From: Hybos culiciformis
Taxonomy: Eukaryota; Arthropoda; Insecta; Diptera; Hybotidae
Reading direction: 5' to 3'
Assembly (NCBI GenBank): GCA_964007475.1
Contig: OZ023273.1
Span: forward strand, 9,021,740-9,085,739
DNA: 64,000 nt
Positions 38,075-51,822 of the stretch are shown piece after piece (position 1 is the first letter of the stretch; every line of letters starts with the position of its first letter). Under the pieces are notes generated by a model. The model saw only the letters and a list, made by a program, of their open reading frames with translations, was not told the DNA's origin and ran no database searches. A program made the position numbers and the translations under genes.

Positions 38075-38375
38075 TCCCAAAAAAAAATCACCAAACATAA
38101 TTTGCGGTAAATTTAAAATAAGCTCCAAACACAAAGTGCCCAAACACAATATTTCCAAACACAAAACCCTCAAAATAAAAATCTCCAAGGTACATTGAAA
38201 AGAGAAAAGTTTCCAAAATCCCCAAATATTTTGTGTGGTGTGCAATTATGCGCAGGCGGGGGATTATCTGTTTGGGAATTCTGTGTTTGGGGATTCTGTG
38301 TTTGGGGATTTTATGTTTTGAGATTTTGTGTTTGGGAATTTTGATTTGGGTATTTTGTTTTAGGGGACTTCAAGG
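38075..38375. repeat. inverted pair of CCAAACACAAA / TTTGTGTTTGG minisatellites
   Basis: From about 38075 to 38195 the strand carries repeated CCAAACACAA words (for example near 38127, 38139, 38154). From about 38257 to 38375 it carries the complementary TGTGTTTGGGGATT words at a spacing near 15-16 bp. The two arrays face each other around a GC-rich spacer (GCGCAGGCGGGGG). The block can form a long imperfect hairpin. The open frame 38045-38245 on the minus strand (LCLEILCLGTLCLE) is just the repeat translated. Confidence 0.75.
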
Positions 38376-41300
38376 CCAATCCATTTTTTTTATCTTTTAA
38401 TCTTGAATTCGATTTGTCTTCAAAAATATTTTTTATGGTGACCATTTTTCTCGATAATGCAAAAATAATCTTTGAAGCGGCGAATATGTATTTCTTATCA
38501 TTTGAAAGGTTGAAGAGCATCATTTGAAAAAAAATAAAATAAAAGTACGTCAAGAATTATGATTATTTTATTTTATTTTTTTTCGAATTTATTTAGTGTA
38601 GGATTATCGACAAAAACACCTAATATATTTTTTTATTCATAACATTAATTCGTCGTTTTCGAAAATTCAAATCTAACTATAATAATCAACACTGTCAAAT
38701 AAGTCAAGCAAAAGCCTCTCATTTGGTGTTTTTTACGTCGATAGTACACCAAGAAAAGATTTGCTCATAAACAGTAATGTAATTGATGGAAGTTTGTTTA
38801 TAACATATAATATGTTTTATATTTTGATTCAGCAAAATGAGACATAATTTTTTAAATAATATATCTAATTTGAAAAATTCCTAATTTCGTAATAAAACAT
38901 TTTAGTATCATTTAATACAGCTCCATGACTCCTTTAACAAATCCATATAATAAATAATTTCTATCTGGTCACCGCCACAATTACTATATCCTTAAAAATG
39001 AAAATACATAATTTACATAAATTAGCTATTTTTCACCCCTAAAGGTATTTTAATTTGGTTTTATGTTTGATTTTATGTAAATGCAAATAAAATTCAACAC
39101 GAAAATATTTAATAAAAAGAATGATAAACTTCAAACAACGTCATCATAAGAACCATATATTTCAGATAAAAATTAATTTGCTTTAAGGTAGGTCCTGGTT
39201 TTTTTGTTTTTTTTTTTCAAATCAAATTATTACGCTAAATTTTTTTTTTTTAAATAATATTTAAGTATATGAATAATAAATTATTGAAAACCAAAAATAG
39301 CATAACATTGAAGGGATGAATAATGAAAAGTATTTAATTTGAAATACAAAATCCCAGAAATTTAAGTGTTCAACAAAAAAAAAAAACAAAAAAAAACATA
39401 TAAAAAACAAACTCACATAACATGAGAGAACTTTTTAATGCAAAAACATAAAACATAATAATAACAATATATTATATTATACTGACTGACTTTAATCAAT
39501 TTATTTATTTTTTTTTTATTTTGTCTCGGTTATGTGTGAAAGTGAAAATTTTCAAAAAAACAAGGGTTAAAATAAAATCTCTAAGCAAAGAGGGTAGAAA
39601 GATATAATAATGTCTGTTTTTAAATGCCATAGGTTATTTCCTGCATGTTAGTTTTGTTTGCAAAAAAACAAAAAACATTTTTTTTTTCACAGGATTTTAT
39701 TTATTTTTTTATAATAATGTTGTTGATTTGTTGACCATATCTTGGTTAATTTTGAAAACAAGAATACAAAAAGGTCAAAATATTTTACATTATGTACATG
39801 TAAGGATAAAATTGTTTTAAATTTAATGTGCATAGGTATCTACAAGTGCTGTAAATGTTGAAAATTTAAAATTTATACATTAATTTTATAATTTTTTATT
39901 TTGATGAAAAAGTCGTTATAGCCTTATTGTTTTTTTCTAATTTCTAATTAATATTATAGGTCATGGTCGTTCGTAACGACCTTATCGGTGTGAGCAAAGT
40001 CTGTATAGAAAATAAGTTATGGTTATCTATGGTTATTTAAAGAAATTAGAAAATTTGAGTGAAAGTGAACAATAAAAGAAAATTATTGGTAATAAATAAA
40101 ATTTTCCATAAATAAAATATTTCCAATCTATGTAACATTAGTGTTCAAAATAATAGAAAAAAATAATTTCTTCTTCTTTGTACATTTCTTTAACATTTAA
40201 GATGGTTATGATGTTGCTATTGCCTTTAAACTATACTCGAATTATAGCAGGTAAAGTTTATAAGTAACAACAACTGAATCGATTCCCGTACAGTTGCCCA
40301 AATGATATTTGACAATCTGACATTTGACCAGTTTTATAATTTAACACAACATATACTCAGCTAAAAAAAACTTCTTTTTTTTGAAAAAATTTACCTATAA
40401 AGTTGGAAATAAATTTGTTTCAATTTGGAAAAGGTGTGAAAAGGAACGGGGGACTCAAATATCGGCAAATGTCAGAAAATTTTTATACAGGCATACATTT
40501 AAAAAATTACACAAAACCAAGTGGAGTATAATTATTGAATTAAGGACACGATCGAAATATTCTTTTTTCTAGGTTTTCGTAACTTAGCGATATTTTACTT
40601 TAATTAATGAAAAAATACAAAATTAAATACTTTTCATATATAATCGGGTCAAAATTATGGTTATTAAGTTTGCATATAAGAAATAAGTGTTTTAGGGTTA
40701 ATTTTTTGCAACAATTCTCTTATCATAAATATTACATATTTTATTTTTTTTCGACATATTATATAAGCACATTTTTTTTTTTATCATAAAACATGTAAAA
40801 AAAATTTTTAAATAGATAAAATTTCTAATTTTATGAACAAAAAAAATTATTTTTTTTTATGTTGCAAGTCTATGATCTCAAGCACTTTTTCAGCTTAAAT
40901 TTTTTTTAATTTAAAAATATTATTATTATTATTATTATAGTTGAGGAATAAAATGAGAACCATTAAAGACATTGACAGAATAATGGCCTTTCACATATGT
41001 AATATTCCGTCTATACAACATAAAAAAGATTGTAATTGAAAATATTAATTTTACAGAAAATAAAAATATAAAAAGCAAAAAAAACAAAAAAAAAAAAAAC
41101 TAAAATTAACTACACAATTTCCTAAAAATTTCAAATAAATGCATTTTACTTTTTTTTACTACACAACATAAAAAAAAAATCATTTGTTACGGATATTATT
41201 CTTCAAAAAAAAAAAAAACAATTTTTTTTACAAAGCTATAAAATTTTGAGAAATTGCTTGTATTGCATAAAAAAGTAGCATCACTTAACAAGGACAAGTC

Positions 41301-41388
41301 GATGAAAATTCTCATAACAATCAAACGTTTCTTTCACATTATTCATGCTAACGAAAGAAGAAACGAAAAAAAAAAAAAAAAAAAAAAC

Positions 41389-41416
41389 AGAGTCGTAAAA
41401 ACAATTTTACGACTCT
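41389..41416. repeat. perfect 12-bp hairpin
   Basis: AGAGTCGTAAAA, a four-base loop ACAA, then TTTTACGACTCT. It directly follows a long A tract and is followed by CTCCGTCGTCGTC. No known function; it is not a bacterial-type terminator in this eukaryotic context. Confidence 0.7.
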
Positions 41417-44400
41417 TCAGTCTCCGTCGTCGTCATTGTAAATGTTGTCTTTGATTATTTTCGTTTAATTTTCTTTTTGCGAGAAGAGTTATGCAAATAA
41501 AAACTTGGAATGCTGAAAAAAAATAAAAAAATTTTTGAATTGAGTATCTATGAATTTAGGTTTGAAAAATATAAATTTTATATTATGATATCTTCGTTAA
41601 CCCAAAGAAATATTATTCAAACTTTTGTCATGTTAAATAAAATTTCTTTTGCCATATTAATAAAATTTCTAAACATTAAAATCAATAAATTCTATGTAGT
41701 TAGTATACTATAAAACTACAAAACCTTTCTAAATCTAGATATACAATATATTAATATATATATACATATTATACACATAATAGATAAACTGCATCTATAG
41801 TTGAAAAAGGTTCAAATCATGTAAATTTTAATATTACAACAATAATTGTTGTCGTTGAGTAAATCACAAAAATTTAATGATATACGAGTTAAAAAATAAT
41901 AAATAAAATAATACTTATTACGGTAAAGTCTAAAACGGCTCCTCAATGGACCAGGAAATATTTTCGTTTTAAACAGGTGTGCGACTTAATATAATAATAA
42001 AATAATAAAATGTTTATTCTTAATTTTTAATGTACCTACATGTAATATATTTGATTTATTAAACTTTAATTTTTCATAAAAATTCAGAGAGCTCTACACA
42101 TTAATAAATTTAAGAACTTTTAAAGCTACATTTTAGATTCGATAGTTGTGTTAGTTTCAACCATCTGCTCATCTCCCCGTTGAATGCCATTTTTTTTAAA
42201 GGTTTTATCTGCATCCGTAGCTTTTTATTCCTTTCTTGAGAATCGTAGTAATCATCTAGAAATCTAGATCAACAGTTCTTTGTTCAGGTTCGTACGTTTC
42301 ACCGCAATGTTTAAAATTCTATGTATATCCGTAATTAATATGATTAAAATTTATCCAGCAAAAAATTGGATGTAAAATGATTAAAATATGTAAACATAAT
42401 AAAACGTCAGTTTCCGTCTTAGGCGCAGGTTAAACTGTATATTACATTTTTTAATTAAATAATTTGATTGAAAATATTACTCATAAACAGTTTCGTTTTA
42501 ATTTGTAATTTAATTTTTGTAAGGCTTGATTTACCTTGGATATTTCTACAAAGAATAGCAAAATAAATCAACGACAAATTTAATTAAGATTTGTGTTGTA
42601 CTTAAATATAGCTACTATACCTTACTTAATCATAAGAAATTTTAATTTTGAACTTTGCAAACAACTAGTAAGATTCTGTTAAAATCATTAAAAATTTACA
42701 TTAAATAAATAAAATTACATCGAAACAAACAAAAAAAAAACCAAGAATAGCCACAACTTTTCACGATTACAGAATTGAATTCATATGAGAAATTTCGGAT
42801 TAAAAATTTGTATACTCCGATACTCGTCAGTCTGAATTTTATAAGAAAAATAAATTTGATTGAAAAAAAAATATTTTATCATATACAAAATTTTCTCTAC
42901 AAAAATATAAAATCCTTTCAAAATATGTACAAGAAGTTTGTTAAAAACAAAAAAAAAATCTAATTTATCTCATAGACTCCCACAATTAAAAAAAAATAAT
43001 AATAATACAAAAATTACAATTTTGTTTTAATTCATGCGTTTAAAATGAACAGCAATGAGGTAGTTGTTTCATTTGCAGAACTAGTATAGAATTTGTCTTC
43101 TAATATAGTTTTTTTTTATTTCTTCAAAAAGTCTGGAATAAAAAAAAAAACTTTCAAATTAATTTCTCTTTTTTTTTTTTTTGTTTTTTTTTTAATTTAA
43201 CTAAAACTATAAAGAATCTGAATTTATTCGCTTTTTGGTTAAAAAAAAAAACAAAATGAAAATCATATTAGAAAGTTTTTTTTTTTAATTAAGACTTTTT
43301 TTTTAAAAACTTTCAAGAGAAATTTTTCTATTTCTAATAATGATAAAAAATGATTAATTTCTTAAATGAAATTGAAAATTTGAATTGAAATAAATTTTCC
43401 TTTTTTTTCGATTATTTTACAAACATTCATAATTATGTATATAAGTTCAAATTGAATAAATGAAATGTCTATATATATGGATTCCAGTTTTCTGCATATC
43501 GCAAGGAATTATATTTGTGGAAATTTTAGAGCATGTTTTTTGCGAAATTATCGGGTGAAATAATAGAAAGCTGGGGCATAAAAAAGAATGCTTTTTTTAG
43601 AGCTTTTCGTCGCAGATCCTGATTCTGTCATAAACCTTTTGAAATGTTCGCGTTTAACATATTTATGTGTAAAATATATGATTTAATAAAATTTAATAAT
43701 AATTAAAGAAAAATTGTGATATCAAAATTCTATAATTTCATTTTTAAATTTTCTATTGCAATATGAATTATTAATATATTATAAACCATTTGTCCTTTAT
43801 TTACTTCTATCAAAAATAAATTATTTAAAATAAAATTTCTTTTCTGTTGTTGAAAGTTAAGTTTATTCGTTTTGGCAATTATGATGATAGAAATTAAAAA
43901 AAAAACAATAATTTTTAAAGACGAAGGACCTATAGGATCATGAATAAAACTTAATAATAATGTCAATTATTATTATTTTTTTTTTTTCAACATTTTGTAT
44001 ATTAAAAAATACCAGGTGGGAAATTTTTTGCTTTAAGCATAAACAAAAACTGAAAGAATTGATAATAATGATAAAAAAAAAATTAAAATCAAGTGCATTA
44101 AAAAATTTTTTTTTATATATATGCAAAACATACAGAAATGAATTAAATAAGTACTTAAGAAAAAAAAAAAAAATATTAAAATTAGATATGAATCATTTAT
44201 GAGTACGCAAATTTACACTCTTTAAGTGTTTATTACCCATAAATATAATTATTTTGCAATTATTTAAAGTTATTGCCTATAGCAATTTTGTAAATAATGG
44301 TTTTGAAATAGATCAAATTTATGTTTTTTGATGATATTATTTGTATAAAATTAGGAATAGGTAAATATGTGGTCTGTGGTGGTGTACACAGAACATTATA

Positions 44401-47400
44401 AATTATAAATAAATAACAACTATGAGATGTATGTACCTAATCAAAGTATAGAATTGAAATAATTAATGTTTTGTATGATTAATTGTAATGAGTTCTGATA
44501 AAATTATTAGTGTAATACATAGATATTATACTGTTTTTTGTAGATTGCATAAAATAATAATGAAAATTAAAATTTATTGAAATTATTTTCGAATTATTTC
44601 AATTTTAACTCTAGTTAGTTTTTTTTTACCCACTTATTAATTACAAATAATATAATTGTATACTATTATATATAAATAAGTATAATAAATGTATAATATT
44701 AATTACTATAGTAATTACAAATTCACTATATGTGTATATTTAAATTTCTTGTGAACATCTCAAAATTGAAAAGAAACTATTCATTGTTTAGCCTAAAGGT
44801 AAATATTATTTTTTGGTTAGTTATTAACTATTTTAATTTAATTCTTTATTACAAGAAAATTTAAAATTACATTTTTTTATATATTGTAAGTCAGGCAACC
44901 TAGGCTGCAAATAGAAGAAGTGCATGTGTACGCTCCCTATGTTCCCTCGAGGAATAATAATAATTTGTATCGGACAGAATTTGAGCTGGATCCCCAGTTT
45001 TGCTAATGAAAAAAGGCGCTTTGATAAAATATAATATATTTTTAAGTCATTCATTACTTTGCTTTGTGTTCTAAGAAATTGAAATTGAATTAAAGTGAAA
45101 CACAATGTATAAATAATATACTCGCACGAAAATTATATGGTAAAATAAAATAGCCTGAAAACTTAGCAAGTTTCTTAAATTTTTACTATTTAATTCTTAT
45201 TTTTCCTTTTTTTCAAACAATAATATTGTTCATGAGCATAGATATTATCTAATCATATTCAATATAATGTTTTTAAGAAGGAATACAACATAAAAAGGTA
45301 AAAAAAAAATACAACATTACAAGGTAACAAATATAACAATTATAATGAATTTAAATGGTATGAGATCCTTAAAAAAGGGTACATATTTTTTGTGCCAGAA
45401 ATTTGCATATGTTATTAGGTTGTTTGTTTTTTTTTTGGTAACTAAAACACTCTACAAAAAAAGTTATTTATATACCCATTGCTCTTTTTAGATTATGAAT
45501 GTATTATTTTGTTATTTTATTGATATTGAGATAAAAAAGTGATATCTACTATTTGAACCGATAGAATTTGATGTAGACATATATATGTTAGCAAAAAAAA
45601 CATTTTTGGATTGATTTTTTTTTCATACATATTTTCATCACACTTAATAATAGAGACCGAGAGTTTTTATAGAAACAGAATATAAATAAATATATGTTCA
45701 TTCACACAAATGGTGTGTATATGAAGTAATTTATATCAATTCAAACGTTACCACATAGCTAGGCATTAAGAAATTTTTGAAAAGAGTTTGAGATATTTAC
45801 AAATGGAATAATTCTATATTGATTAAATTTTGAGCATTTTTTTTAATCGACAAAATATATGTTTACTGTTTTTCGATTTTCATCAGTACATATATGAATA
45901 CTTTAATATTAGCTTTAAGAGCTTACTTTTTCTTCTGTTATTCTGAATAATTTTTATTCTAAGCAATCCTGTATATGTGGTTATCAAAAGAACTAAATAA
46001 TATAAGAAGTTTTCAAGCAATACAGGATATTAAAAATTACAACATCGGAACGGAACATCGAAATTCAAAATAAATTTATTTTCCAGATACAAGGGTATCA
46101 AACAATCAAAAAATAAAATAGCACCTGATCCTGAATATATGTATTCTCCGATTACATATAATTGTAAAATCTTTTGAATTTTTTAGCAGAATTCGTTGCA
46201 AATAAATGAGCTTATTTTTTTGTATATTAGTTATAGTATTATTAGGAAATAATTCCTTCTCTTTCTATGAATGTAAATAAATCACCAATTAAAAAAGCGT
46301 AAGCAATAACATTATTAGTTTTTAAAGGCTGGTGCAATCAAATAATTTTTCACTTTTTTATGATTTACCTTCATAATAAAATTACATTTAGTATTCCAAA
46401 AGATTGAAATAATTTACATTGATTATTTATTGTTCAATTTTAGAAAAAGAATTTATTACGTCTGTAATATTTTCAGATCAATTGACCACACTGTATCGAT
46501 CATTTGTACATTGAATTTGAGAATATCCATTATTAAATAATTCATTTTAAAAAGAGGAAAATTAATTTTTCTGAATAATTTCGTATATAACGCTAACAAA
46601 AAATGACAGATGTAATTTTTTTTCAACTAATTTTATTTGTAAATATAAATTTTTAACGTTATAGAAAACGATGACAAAATTTGCATATTAAAATTTTTAT
46701 TTTATTAATTATCTTTGTGAAAAAAAAAAATTAGTTATATTGTCAAATTGAATTATTTTATATTACTCATCTTAAAAAATCGTAAGGAAAGAATCATTTG
46801 AGATTTGCTGTGAATAATATTTACATTTTAAAAAATCATTAATTTACGATTAATATTTAAAAACAGTAATAAACAATTTTTTTTATTATTTTTGAACTAA
46901 TATAAATGTTAAAATAAAAGGCATTAAATAATCTGGAATGTAACTTATTTGCATTATAATAATAATCCGGGCGAGGCAACTACCTTTCACTTTATTATAG
47001 TGTTAAATAAAAAAATCTATTAAAAGTAATTAAAATTTATATCTCAATTAGCGCCCAATTGAAAATATGAAAGTTTGGTATCTATTAAAAAAAAATTCTG
47101 AAAAATTAATTTTTTTTTTTTTATTAATATCTTAAATATAGGTCTCATCATTTCATTAAAGTTTTAATTTATTAAGAAACTTAAAATTATCAACAAAAAA
47201 CATGTCATATTTATCTTAATGATGTTTAAGTTTAAAACGTGACCTGTTTTTAATAATTTTTTTGGTTAGATCATATCTTGAATTAAAAAAACAAAATACA
47301 TATACCGCGTCGCGGTGAAAGAGGTGAATACTTAAAAAGAAAAAGAAAATTCTTTGAAGAGAAGAGGCGATAAATATAGGTATAGTATATGTATATACTC

Positions 47401-50400
47401 GTATTATGTGCTTCTGCTTATCGCAGATTCATGTACAATTTATAAGTACATGCAATATATGTTTTATTCGAAATATACATTTGAATTCAACATTAAATTG
47501 TGTTATTCCGGTTTTGCATCAATTTAATTTAAATTTGGTTTTGGGTTCTTTTTTTTCGCAAGAAAGGACACTAGGACATGTTAATAAAATTAAATTTATT
47601 TCAATTGTCAATGGCAATGGTTTGATATTTTTCGATCATGTGGTAATCGAAACCCTTATGAAAAATGTTATATTTTCAAATTTTTTTACAAGACAGCTTC
47701 CTAAGTTATGAATTTTTGACATTTAGACTACAATACTCTTTTAATGAAAATTTATCAATGATAGAGAGCCATTTGAAAGGCAATGAGAATGTAAATCATA
47801 TTAGCTTTATGAAAGTGCAAATTTTTAAAATTATAGAAATTGTTAAAAAATGATTAAAAATGTTAAAAATATGAAACATGAAAAATTGCATGAATTTTGA
47901 CAAATTAAATTATTATTAAATTTTTTATTTTCCAGAAAATGTTATTGCATAAAATTCCCCTAGAACTTTTCACATGTCACCTTAAACTAAAAGAAAACAA
48001 AAAATTTAAATATTTTGAGAAGATTTTATTTTAAAGGTGCAAACAAATTTTATTCTTGTTTTGCAATTAAGTACTATGCATCTTTATACCTAAATTTCTT
48101 TTGTTTATGTGTATTTTTTTTTTTTTTTTAATAAATTATGCAAAAGAAAACAGAAAGAATTTAGTTGCCTCTTCTAAATTACTTTTAATGAGGAATCATC
48201 ATTCTTGGCATAAGAATTTGTTTTATTAAAATGTTTTAATTTTACTCTCTAAAAAAGAAACAAATTAATTTAATATTTTGAACGTCGACTTTTTTTTTTT
48301 TTTATTTTTCGTTCAAATTGAAATATGTGGAATGGATGCATGGTTTTTTTTCTAGAATTTTTATTTGGTTCAATAAAGTAAAATTACTTCAAAATATTAT
48401 TTTTATGACTTTTGGCAAAAATCCAAATTAATTTTTGTTTACGAACTTTTCTTGATAAAAAATTATTTAAATATACTTATTGTATACTATTCTTATTCTT
48501 TTGGTTTTAATATGAAAAAAATTGTTGCAAAGATATGTAGTATATAATATGAACTTACTTTATTAATCAGTGAAATTAAGAAGATTTTGACCAAAATAAA
48601 GAAAAATATAATTCCCTTAATATGCGATGTGTATTTTTATGATTTACATGCCAAAATATAAATGTGACTATTTCATATATTAGTTTTTAATTTTTGCTAT
48701 AATTAAACATAAAATAATACGTTATCTCGACATGAAATAATATTAAAATATAATTATCTATTAAATTAAAAAAAAAAACAATTAAAATTATCTTTATTTG
48801 TCCAAACATATAAAAAAAAAACTTCACATTTACAGAGAGTGCAGCACAAAAATTGTTCTCTTTGGATTCATTTCAAATATACTAAAATTTTAGCAATCAT
48901 GAGGATTTCTAATGCGAGTTGAGATTGTAGTTAATGTATTAAGAGGAACACTGACAATAATTATCTCGCTAATATTTATTAAATTTAAAAATCTTATTAT
49001 CGTTTATTTGTTTGAATCGTGAGAGAAAATAAAAATTTAATAAAATTTGATTGAAATGCGACGTTAGACTGAAAATTATAGAAATATAATTTTATTCTCT
49101 TTTTTTCTTGAGTATCGTAAATTTATTTTCATTTTTAGCCCATTTTCCATCAAAAAGAAATATCTTAAAATTAAAGTATCTGAAATCGAAATCTGAAAAC
49201 GGGTCCCCCGGACTTAATTTTTGAGTTACTATGTTCTATATTTTTTATAAATATTGTTATAATTTTCGTTTTTAGTATAATACGATTTTATTTTTATCAT
49301 TTATTTTGTTTTCATTTTTGTAAATTTGCGGTCACAAATATAAGAAAACAGAAGACTTATCATTTTTTTAAATGCACTTAGAGAATTCACTTGATTGTAT
49401 TTCGGTCATCAAACTGATTTGTGTTCTATAATATTAAAATAAATACTAAATTTTATTTAAAAAATAATACTGTATCATCTCTACGTAGTATAAAACGAAT
49501 TCCGAACTTACTCCATTTCCTCTAATCCGTAAAATTAGCTTTTAAATCATAGAAATAACTAAAGTCACCTTGTCTCTCGAGTCTTTATAAAAGATTAAAA
49601 CCAACTTTTTCATATTGCATCTACCGCATCATTGATCAGTTCACACTGAGGCACAGTTCATCGAAAATAAAAAGGCTTAATTTTTATAACAATTTCGTTT
49701 GACTTATTCCTTATGAGCTAGTTTATAGTTTATTTTACAAATATCTATTCATCATTATTTGCGTACTCCTGTTGAACATAATATAAAACATAATATAATA
49801 GCATAATATTATACATAAAGATATTTTCAATCAACATTCCTTTGTAAATTGACATGGACACAATATTTATAAACACAATGTATAATTAAACTTTCAATTT
49901 ATAAACCAAAATGTGGTAAAAATAAAATTAGTAAATTTTATAGTTTGCACTGTGTATTCAAGTCAAAGCACATTAACCCAACAGCATTAACAAAGATTTT
50001 TTATTTAAATTGAAATGTTATTCGTTTTTTTTTTTTGATTAATCAGAATCATCAGAAACAGAAATTAAACACAAAAAAAAAAAAAGAAAAAAAAAAAGAG
50101 AACAAAAAAATTTATTGCGACAAATTGTTGGCATAGCAGTTCAATGTGGCATTGATAATCAATAATTTTATTTTTATTTTATTTATTTTTATTTACCATA
50201 TAGTGTATTAAATGTGAATTTTAAGTTATAAATTTAAACATAATGTTGTTTTTTAAACTTAAAAAAAAAAAATAAAAAAATAAAAAATGATGCAATTATT
50301 TTAACTAAATATAGTATTTGTTGATTTTTTTTGTTCTTATAATATTAGGTATATATCGAAATAAATGAGTTTTATTCAAATCGTATCAAAAATGTATCTT

Positions 50401-51741
50401 GTACTTTAAGATGTGTTATCATCAAGTAGTCACAATTGTTCTCAAGTTATTCCTTCATATTTTAATTATGTCAAGCGTGTCAACAATAGCGGAACATTTT
50501 CTCAGACGATATACGTTATTTGTTTTAAAAAATACCTACATATATACAAATTCCGATGCACTCTTGTGTGCACTCAAAAGGATTTATTATGCCTATAAAA
50601 AAAAAAACCGAAAGGAATAAAATGTCAAAAAGTCCGAAAAGTGTCAAATTTCATATTCAATCAAAATAAAATTCTGGTAATTTTTTTTTTTGCTGAAAAC
50701 ACTTAAATAATTAAAAATTTTAAGTACCACTAAAATTATTATTTTTTTGACCATAAAATCTTTTAAAATGTATGTATTCGACATACAATGTTGCAAGAAA
50801 CATATAACATAAATAAAAATGGTTAATTTATTTTGATTATACTAGCAGAACGAATTACAGAAAATTTCGTCAAAAGGGTCCTATGTCACATTTTTTTATT
50901 TAATATACAATTCCATTCATTATTCATTGAGATATTTAAAAGTGGTTTGTTCTTTATTAGTTTCAATAATGACCGAATAATTAAATTATTTTTATTATAT
51001 TGAATAATATTATTGAATTTGTTTTTAAATATATATATTTTTTTTTGTTATTGAATTGTTTACTACATTGTAATCTCTACTCCACAATCAGTACAGGAAA
51101 TAAAATGTGGCAGAATATTTTAGAATATCTTAAAAAATTAATATTAAAAATCACTCGAAAATGATTATCTTTATTTATTTACATTTTTAGAACATATATT
51201 TTGTCACGTTTTTCGTAAACATCATCACATTGTTTGCAGTCAAGTTCAAGTATAGGTTTGGAATGATGCTGTGTACTATAGACTTCAAGATTAATGTTAT
51301 ATACGCCTACAAGAATCGGAATTTGTGTTATTTTATTAAGTGGTATAATGTAATATTTCTTATTTCTATTACCGTATGGTTTTAGTGAATAAATGACAAT
51401 ACTTCACTGGTGCAAAATGAATATTATGTATTTCTATTTCGGAGTTTCTCTTGATTTATTTTTGGACTGTACATTTACAGTTAAAATGAATATTTATAGA
51501 CTTAAAACTCAATTACCTTGTAAGATTATTTTATAATTAAAGTTAATTTAACGCTTTTTTAATTTGAAATTTAAGAAAAAATCAAAATATTAGATTTTTT
51601 TATATTTGCTATACTACCATATTATTGTACATATAAGTATGTGGCAACATAAAATTCTTCACCATACTTAGAATTTTATTCCGATTTTTTCAACAGTTTT
51701 AATTTAGTTATCTTGTATTAACAAAATTTTAACATTAGGTA

Positions 51742-51748
<7 letters not shown>

Positions 51749-51819
<71 letters not shown>
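51749..51819. repeat. (TA)n microsatellite
   Basis: Uninterrupted alternation of A and T over about 70 bases. Likely to be length-variable between individuals and hard to assemble exactly. Confidence 0.97.

Positions 51820-51822
<3 letters not shown>

Noticed and set aside
44833..45105. 90-codon minus-strand frame in a GC-richer patch
   Set aside because: Some unbiased composition (HFFYLQPRLPDLQ) but no family recognised and no splice or repeat structure found; left as unassigned.
47406..47711. 101-codon plus-strand open frame
   Set aside because: Hydrophobic, AT-biased, no recognisable family and no flanking gene structure; length is within chance for this composition.
49831..49846. CAATCAACA words on the plus strand (also near 31085, 34970 and 62440)
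   Set aside because: Opposite orientation to dsx and isolated; not part of a dsxRE cluster.
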